Shown here in pieces: positions 4,797 through 8,750 of a DNA stretch of 8,750 bases. This stretch comes from Bacteroidales bacterium. Its GTDB lineage: Bacteria > Bacteroidota > Bacteroidia > Bacteroidales > Lentimicrobiaceae. The notes under the pieces were generated by a model. The model was not told the origin of the DNA, did no database searches, and was given only the letters and a program-made list of their open reading frames with translations. The translations under genes were made by a program, and so were the position numbers. The DNA lies in assembly GCA_022837485.1 (NCBI GenBank), contig JALHHH010000082.1, forward strand, positions 1 through 8,750. The letters are read 5' to 3'. Numbering within the stretch: the stretch's first letter is position 1; each line of letters begins with the position of its first letter.

Positions 4797-7517
4797 ATGA
4801 AACTACGTTTGCTGCCGGTGTTAGCGGCTCTCCTCTTTTCTATTACATCTCAGTCTCAGGGTTTTCTTCATGCTTCGGGAAAACGTATACTGAATGGCGA
4901 CGGGCAGGAAGTGATTCTTCGCGGCATAGGAACGGGCAACTGGATGCTGCAGGAAGGGTATATGATGAAGTCGGCCGATGTTGCCGGAACACACACCGCA
5001 TTCCGCAACAAGCTGACGGAAACGATAGGTCCGGAGCTCACTGCCGGTTTCTACGAGGTCTGGCTCAATAATCATTTTACACGTGCCGATGCCGACAGCA
5101 TGAAATCATGGGGATTCAACAGCGTGCGGGTTGCCATGCATTACAAGTGGTTTACTCTCCCAATTGAAGATGAGCCGGTTGCCGGACAGGATACCTGGTT
5201 TGAAGAGGGGTTTATCCGGATCGACAGTCTGCTGTCCTGGTGCAGCGCGAATGAAATGTATTTGATTCTCGATCTTCACGGTGCCCCGGGCGGGCAGGGG
5301 AAGGATGCCAATATTTCCGACTACGATGCGTCAAAGCTTTCGCTTTGGGAGAGCTCCGAAAACCGCCGTAAAACCGTAGCACTGTGGGCCCGCCTGGCAG
5401 AACGCTATGCCGCAGAGCCATGGATCGGCGGATACGACCTCATCAACGAACCAAACTGGGACTTGCCCGGAAACACACTGCTGCGTCAGTTATACGGCGA
5501 AATAACCAGTGCCATCCGGGCTGCTGATACTAACCATATGATAATTATTGAAGGCAACTGGTTCGCCAACGACTACACCGGACTTACCCCGCCCTGGGAC
5601 GACAATATGGTGTACAGCTTTCATAAGTACTGGACCTTTAATACACAACAGGAAATAAACTGGATTATTAACCTTCGGAATACCTGGAATGTGCCGGTAT
5701 GGCTGGGTGAATCCGGCGAAAATTCCAACTCCTGGTTTACGGGTTTGATAGCCTTGTGCGAACAGAATGGTATCGGATGGTCGTGGTGGCCGGTGAAAAA
5801 AGCAGGAATCAATAACGTACTGCAGGTTCCTGAAAGTGTGGAATACAACAATCTGATTAATTACTGGAAAACGGGCAATCCGGTGATGACTCCCGACCGG
5901 GCGTACGCTGCAGTGATGGAGTGGGCCGAAAACCACCGGATCGAAAACTGTACCGTAAAGCGGGATGTTATTGACGCCCTGATACGTCAGCCGTTTACCA
6001 GTGAAACACTTCCGTTCAGAATCTATCGTCCGGGCGAGCCAATTCATGCCGTTAATTACGACCTCGGACGAAGCGGTCAGGCATACCTAGACCAGGATTC
6101 GGCAAACTATCATCTGAGTACAGGTACCCACGTTAACTGGAACCAGGGATGGATGTACCGTAACGATGGTGTGGATATAGGCGTCTGCAACGATAACTGG
6201 ACCGGAAGTGTCGGATACCACGTTGGCTGGACCGGTGATGGCGAATGGCTGCAACATACACTGCTGACGGATTCTGCAGCCGCTTATACGCTGAAACTCC
6301 GGGTGGCTTCCAACAGTAATTCGCCTGCCGTAATCCGTATGCTGATCAACGGGGAGGATATTATAGCTCCCCTGACCATTGCATCCACCGGCGGCGGTCA
6401 GGCCTGGCAAACGAAGACGGTACAAAACGTAATTATCCCTGCCGGAGAACATAAACTGCGGCTGCATTTTACCAAAGGAGGAGCTAACATTAACCTGTTC
6501 TGGTTTGAAGATCCAAAACCAGCTTCCGGTGTGCCCTTCCAAATGCTGCATGCAGGGACCTCCGCCGACGGGTCTACCGTTTTATTGCATCTGAATAAAT
6601 CCGTTACTTCAATGAATACAGGGACAGGCGATTTTCAGGTGACGGCCAACGGGGTGGCTTTACCCGTTACAATGGTTGAAAACCCGGTCGGTTCCCCGAA
6701 AAAACTGATCATTTACCTCGAAACACCGGCTGCTTTCGGACAACAAATCAGGGTAAGCTATACCGGTATCGGAATTTTAAGCAACGAACAACAACTGGAG
6801 CAGTTTGCCAATGTTCCTGCAGATAATAATCTACCTGTGTATTATACCCTTCCGGCAAAGATAGAAGCCGAAGATTATCATGTTAATTACGGTTTTCAGC
6901 CCGAGAGTTGCAGCGATACCGGCGGTGGCATCAACATGGGATATGCCAATAACGGCGATTACCTCGATTTTCTGATCCGGGTGCCGGCAGCCGGGGAGTA
7001 TCTGATCAATTTCAGAATTGCTTCCCAGTATTCGAACGGACGCATCAGTATACGGGTCTCCAAAGGGTCATATTACCAAACCGTTGGCACTTTCGAAGTG
7101 GCGGCAACCGGTGGCTGGCAGTCGTGGAAAACCCAGGGTATTAAGGTGTTCCTGCCGGAAGGGGATCTTACTCTCAGGCTTTATTCATTTGCCGGTGAGT
7201 ATAACATTAACTGGTTCGAAATTTCATCTGTTTTGGGCATGGAAGAAGGCACTTCCGGATCAATTTTCAGAATGTATCCAAATCCCGGCAACGGTCTGCT
7301 TAAAGTGATTGCCGGAAACCGTTTGTTGAAACCTGTAAAACTGCACGTAACCGACCTGAACGGAAGAGCAGTTTTTCAATCCGGAATTCATGCCGGTGCC
7401 TTGGATTCCACTATAATAGATTTGAGGCATCTGTCTCCGGGTTTGTACATTGTATATCTGGAAACGGGCAACCACCGCGAAAGCCATAAAGTGCTGCTCA
7501 ACAGCGACAGTCATTGA
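4797..7517 (+). CDS. Secreted GH5 glycoside hydrolase with two CBM6-type modules and T9SS sorting domain
   Basis: Extracellular endo- or exo-acting hydrolase for a beta-linked glycan, 906 residues from the ATG. The order is: signal peptide (about 1-22, KLR then a hydrophobic core ending SQSQG); GH5 TIM barrel (about 25-395); CBM6-like module (about 414-572); Ig-like beta domain (about 575-678); second CBM6 (about 684-811); T9SS type A sorting domain (about 822-906, starting FRMYPNPGNG). Catalytic residues are the acid/base Glu218 in INEPNW and the nucleophile Glu305 in LGESGE, with His276 in SFHKYW; RVAMHYKW and DLHGAPGGQG are other GH5 landmarks. The subfamily and substrate are not decidable by eye; the CBM6 modules suggest cellulose, xylan or beta-1,3/1,4-glucan. 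The open frame continues upstream to a GTG at 4638, but those codons overlap the promoter element and directly follow the terminator, and the signal peptide begins at 4797. It has its own promoter, so it is not part of the rnf operon. Confidence 0.92.
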   Translation: MKLRLLPVLAALLFSITSQSQGFLHASGKRILNGDGQEVILRGIGTGNWMLQEGYMMKSADVAGTHTAFRNKLTETIGPELTAGFYEVWLNNHFTRADADSMKSWGFNSVRVAMHYKWFTLPIEDEPVAGQDTWFEEGFIRIDSLLSWCSANEMYLILDLHGAPGGQGKDANISDYDASKLSLWESSENRRKTVALWARLAERYAAEPWIGGYDLINEPNWDLPGNTLLRQLYGEITSAIRAADTNHMIIIEGNWFANDYTGLTPPWDDNMVYSFHKYWTFNTQQEINWIINLRNTWNVPVWLGESGENSNSWFTGLIALCEQNGIGWSWWPVKKAGINNVLQVPESVEYNNLINYWKTGNPVMTPDRAYAAVMEWAENHRIENCTVKRDVIDALIRQPFTSETLPFRIYRPGEPIHAVNYDLGRSGQAYLDQDSANYHLSTGTHVNWNQGWMYRNDGVDIGVCNDNWTGSVGYHVGWTGDGEWLQHTLLTDSAAAYTLKLRVASNSNSPAVIRMLINGEDIIAPLTIASTGGGQAWQTKTVQNVIIPAGEHKLRLHFTKGGANINLFWFEDPKPASGVPFQMLHAGTSADGSTVLLHLNKSVTSMNTGTGDFQVTANGVALPVTMVENPVGSPKKLIIYLETPAAFGQQIRVSYTGIGILSNEQQLEQFANVPADNNLPVYYTLPAKIEAEDYHVNYGFQPESCSDTGGGINMGYANNGDYLDFLIRVPAAGEYLINFRIASQYSNGRISIRVSKGSYYQTVGTFEVAATGGWQSWKTQGIKVFLPEGDLTLRLYSFAGEYNINWFEISSVLGMEEGTSGSIFRMYPNPGNGLLKVIAGNRLLKPVKLHVTDLNGRAVFQSGIHAGALDSTIIDLRHLSPGLYIVYLETGNHRESHKVLLNSDSH

Positions 7518-8261
7518 TTATTCCTGTATTGCCGATTCAAGGATGCTGATTTTGTAATGACCGGAGATTATTATTTTTAACCATCCCAGTATAATTCCAT
7601 CCGGAGTCTCTTTCCGGAGACCCACCCAGCAAATTTCATCATCCGGAAAGGTGTGGCAGTCGTAAAAAGCATAATACTCATCCACGATAAGAGTGTCGGA
7701 CGTCGATAAAAGCTCCCTCCATTGCCAGTAGGAGCTATAATTCAGGCTTAATGAGGTGTCGCTCAGGAAAAAGTCAGCTCTGTTCAGCCGTTCACCCCGT
7801 TTCATTGCCCTTGGCTGAAAATTTTCCCTGATCCGGTTAACCTGGTCTTCGGGATGCTCACGCCGGCACGAATAACGGTTACGAATGTATATCTCAACCT
7901 TCGAGTAGTAAAAAGTGTCGATTTTATGGTAATAGAAGGTTGTATCCTGAAATACGATTCCGTGTATGCCCAGCGATTTGTTAAGACTGCTAATATCTGC
8001 TTCGGGGTGCTGTCCCATGCCGGGAGATCCCCATATGTTGCTTATCAGGGTCAGGTCATCCTGTCCATCCAGGTCAATATCGATGGTATAACCGGCCTTC
8101 TGATGATACCCTCCGGCCAGTATGGTGTCGTGATGCTGTATTTTCATCCCCTCGTATTCGCCGATTACAATTTCCCCGCTGCGTTCCGGCTCTTCCTCCT
8201 TGCAGGCGGCAAAAAGGACTGCGACTGAGAGTGTCAATCCGATGAAAAATGCATTTTTCAT
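7518..8261 (-). CDS. Putative surface lipoprotein of unknown function
   Basis: I do not recognise the family. The 247-residue protein begins MKNAFFIGLTLSV and has a lipobox-like LFAAC, so it is probably cleaved and lipidated at Cys20. The residues right after it are KEEE, which resembles the lysine-acidic lipoprotein export signal that sends Bacteroidota lipoproteins to the outer face of the outer membrane. DIDLDGQDD at residues 61-69 fits a DxDxDGxxD calcium-loop pattern as found in FG-GAP or EF-hand-like repeats; only one copy is present. The rest is rich in Tyr, Asp, Ser and beta-forming residues, with four further cysteines in the mature part or near it (SCRRE, DCHTF and EICWVG include three). 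The ATG has no Shine-Dalgarno sequence, which is common in this phylum. It is transcribed away from the MalY-like gene and runs into the GH5 gene tail to tail. Confidence 0.85.
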   Translation of the reverse strand: MKNAFFIGLTLSVAVLFAACKEEEPERSGEIVIGEYEGMKIQHHDTILAGGYHQKAGYTIDIDLDGQDDLTLISNIWGSPGMGQHPEADISSLNKSLGIHGIVFQDTTFYYHKIDTFYYSKVEIYIRNRYSCRREHPEDQVNRIRENFQPRAMKRGERLNRADFFLSDTSLSLNYSSYWQWRELLSTSDTLIVDEYYAFYDCHTFPDDEICWVGLRKETPDGIILGWLKIIISGHYKISILESAIQE

Positions 8262-8295
8262 GGCCGGGAAAATTTGCGGGGATGGAATGGTATAT

Positions 8296-8326
8296 CAAAA
8301 TTACTCAATTTCAATTCGCAAATCAA
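8296..8326 (-). promoter_or_regulatory. Bacteroidota-type promoter of the lipoprotein gene
   Basis: Read on the - strand, TAATTTTG (8303 to 8296) matches TAnnTTTG and TTG (8326 to 8324) lies 20 bases upstream, the spacing expected for -33/-7 elements. The -7 element is 34 bp from the ATG, leaving a short leader. Confidence 0.6.
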
Positions 8327-8412
8327 TACTTTTAAATGTTATTACTGGCAGCGTAATCAATATCTTACTCCCGTAATGCAGCGATTCAACAGGAATCATT
8401 CCCAGTCTGATT

Positions 8413-8441
8413 TTGTGAGCCGGTAAGTAATGATAACTTTG
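8413..8441 (+). promoter_or_regulatory. Bacteroidota-type promoter of the MalY/PatB-like gene
   Basis: TTG at 8413-8415 and TAACTTTG at 8434-8441 are separated by 18 bases, fitting the -33/-7 consensus of Bacteroidota. The -7 element is 42 bp from the ATG at 8484. Confidence 0.65.
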
Positions 8442-8483
8442 CACAACCTATACCCCAAAAATCATTCGAAGAAAGTGCATGCC

Positions 8484-8750
8484 ATGAACTACAATTTTGA
8501 TGAGATTATCGACCGAAGCAATACGGCTTGTGTAAAATACGACCTCAGAGACCTCATTTTTGGCAGAAGCGACGTTGTGCCTTTGTGGGTGGCCGACATG
8601 GATTTCAGAACTCCCGATTTTATAATTGATGCACTTAAGAAGCGTCTGGAGCATGAAATTCTGGGCTATTCCATCCGGACGGAAAGCTATTATAATGCCT
8701 TTGCGGGATGGTTGAAGCGCCGGCACAACTGGGAGATTAAGCAGGATTGG
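8484..8750 (+). CDS. MalY/PatB-family PLP-dependent C-S lyase/aminotransferase, N-terminal part (3' truncated by window edge)
   Basis: The first 89 codons of a fold-type I PLP enzyme; the frame is open to the right edge. The start reads MNYNFDEIIDRSNTACVKYD, then VVPLWVADMDFRTPDFIIDAL at about residues 31-51 and LGYSIRTESYYNAFAGWLKRRHNW at about 61-84. These are hallmarks of the MalY/PatB group (cystathionine beta-lyase-like), in which WVADMDF lies near the substrate pocket and the GY segment contributes an active-site tyrosine. Family members cleave C-S bonds of cystathionine or cysteine conjugates to give pyruvate, ammonia and a thiol; some act as aminotransferases. The PLP lysine lies beyond the window. 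The family usually has close to 390 residues, so less than a quarter is seen. An in-frame GTG at 8475 is a weaker alternative start. Exact substrate cannot be judged. Confidence 0.9.
   Translation, partial: MNYNFDEIIDRSNTACVKYDLRDLIFGRSDVVPLWVADMDFRTPDFIIDALKKRLEHEILGYSIRTESYYNAFAGWLKRRHNWEIKQDW

Larger units (their letters stand above)
8262..8483. other. Divergent intergenic region with two promoters
   Basis: This 222-bp A/T-rich stretch separates the lipoprotein gene (- strand) from the MalY-like gene (+ strand). It holds a promoter match for each direction (8296-8326 and 8413-8441) and, between them, a short inverted repeat ATTAC-N7-GTAAT at 8341-8357. I see no coding potential, RNA gene or terminator in it. 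Confidence 0.7.

Noticed and set aside
5490..6047. A 185-codon open frame on the - strand inside the GH5 catalytic domain
   Set aside because: It is opposite conserved catalytic sequence and shows no family features.
7599..7619. Possible hairpin formed by two TCCGGA copies just after the GH5 gene
   Set aside because: It is within lipoprotein coding sequence, has no T-run, and TCCGGA-like words recur across the window.
7854..8228. A 124-codon + strand open frame opposite the lipoprotein gene
   Set aside because: The - strand frame has a proper signal peptide, lipobox and promoter, while this one has none of these.
8448..8726. A 92-codon - strand open frame opposite the right-edge gene
   Set aside because: The + strand encodes clear MalY/PatB motifs, so this is a shadow frame.

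Overview
The window looks like chromosome of an anaerobic or facultatively anaerobic Bacteroidota. Three independent signs point there. A secreted enzyme carries a C-terminal type IX secretion (T9SS) sorting domain. All three non-Rnf genes have upstream matches to the Bacteroidota promoter element TAnnTTTG. A lipoprotein has an acidic surface-export signal right after its lipobox cysteine. The Rnf gene order B-C-D-G-E-A also fits this phylum. Genus cannot be told from this sequence.

Bases 1-4637 hold the end of an Rnf operon, all on the + strand: the 3' part of rnfB, then complete rnfC, rnfD, rnfG, rnfE and rnfA, closed by a clear rho-independent terminator. The genes are tightly packed (1-bp gap C/D, 8-bp overlap D/G, 4-bp ATGA overlap G/E). 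Together they encode a membrane complex that passes electrons between reduced ferredoxin and NAD+ and couples this to Na+ or H+ transport. RnfB and RnfC are the Fe-S and flavin entry/exit subunits, RnfD and RnfG carry flavin, and RnfA and RnfE form the paired membrane core. The operon promoter and the start of rnfB lie upstream of the window.

Bases 4638-7517 hold an independently promoted secreted glycoside hydrolase: signal peptide, GH5 catalytic domain, a CBM6-like module, an Ig-like linker domain, a second CBM6 module and a T9SS sorting domain. It most likely acts on a beta-linked polysaccharide outside the cell. No SusC/SusD pair or other polysaccharide-utilisation gene is visible beside it.

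Bases 7518-8261 (- strand) encode an unrecognised lipoprotein that converges on the hydrolase with no base between the two stop codons. A 222-bp divergent intergenic region (8262-8483) carries promoter-like elements for this gene and for a MalY/PatB-type PLP enzyme that runs off the right edge.

I found no CRISPR array, insertion sequence, tRNA, rRNA, recombinase or toxin-antitoxin pair. I do not see a convincing undescribed system here. The points worth a second look are small: altered flavin-attachment motifs in RnfD and RnfG, a first CBM6 module lacking the usual acidic start motif, a palindrome at the hydrolase promoter, and a possibly surface-exposed lipoprotein with a calcium-loop-like motif.
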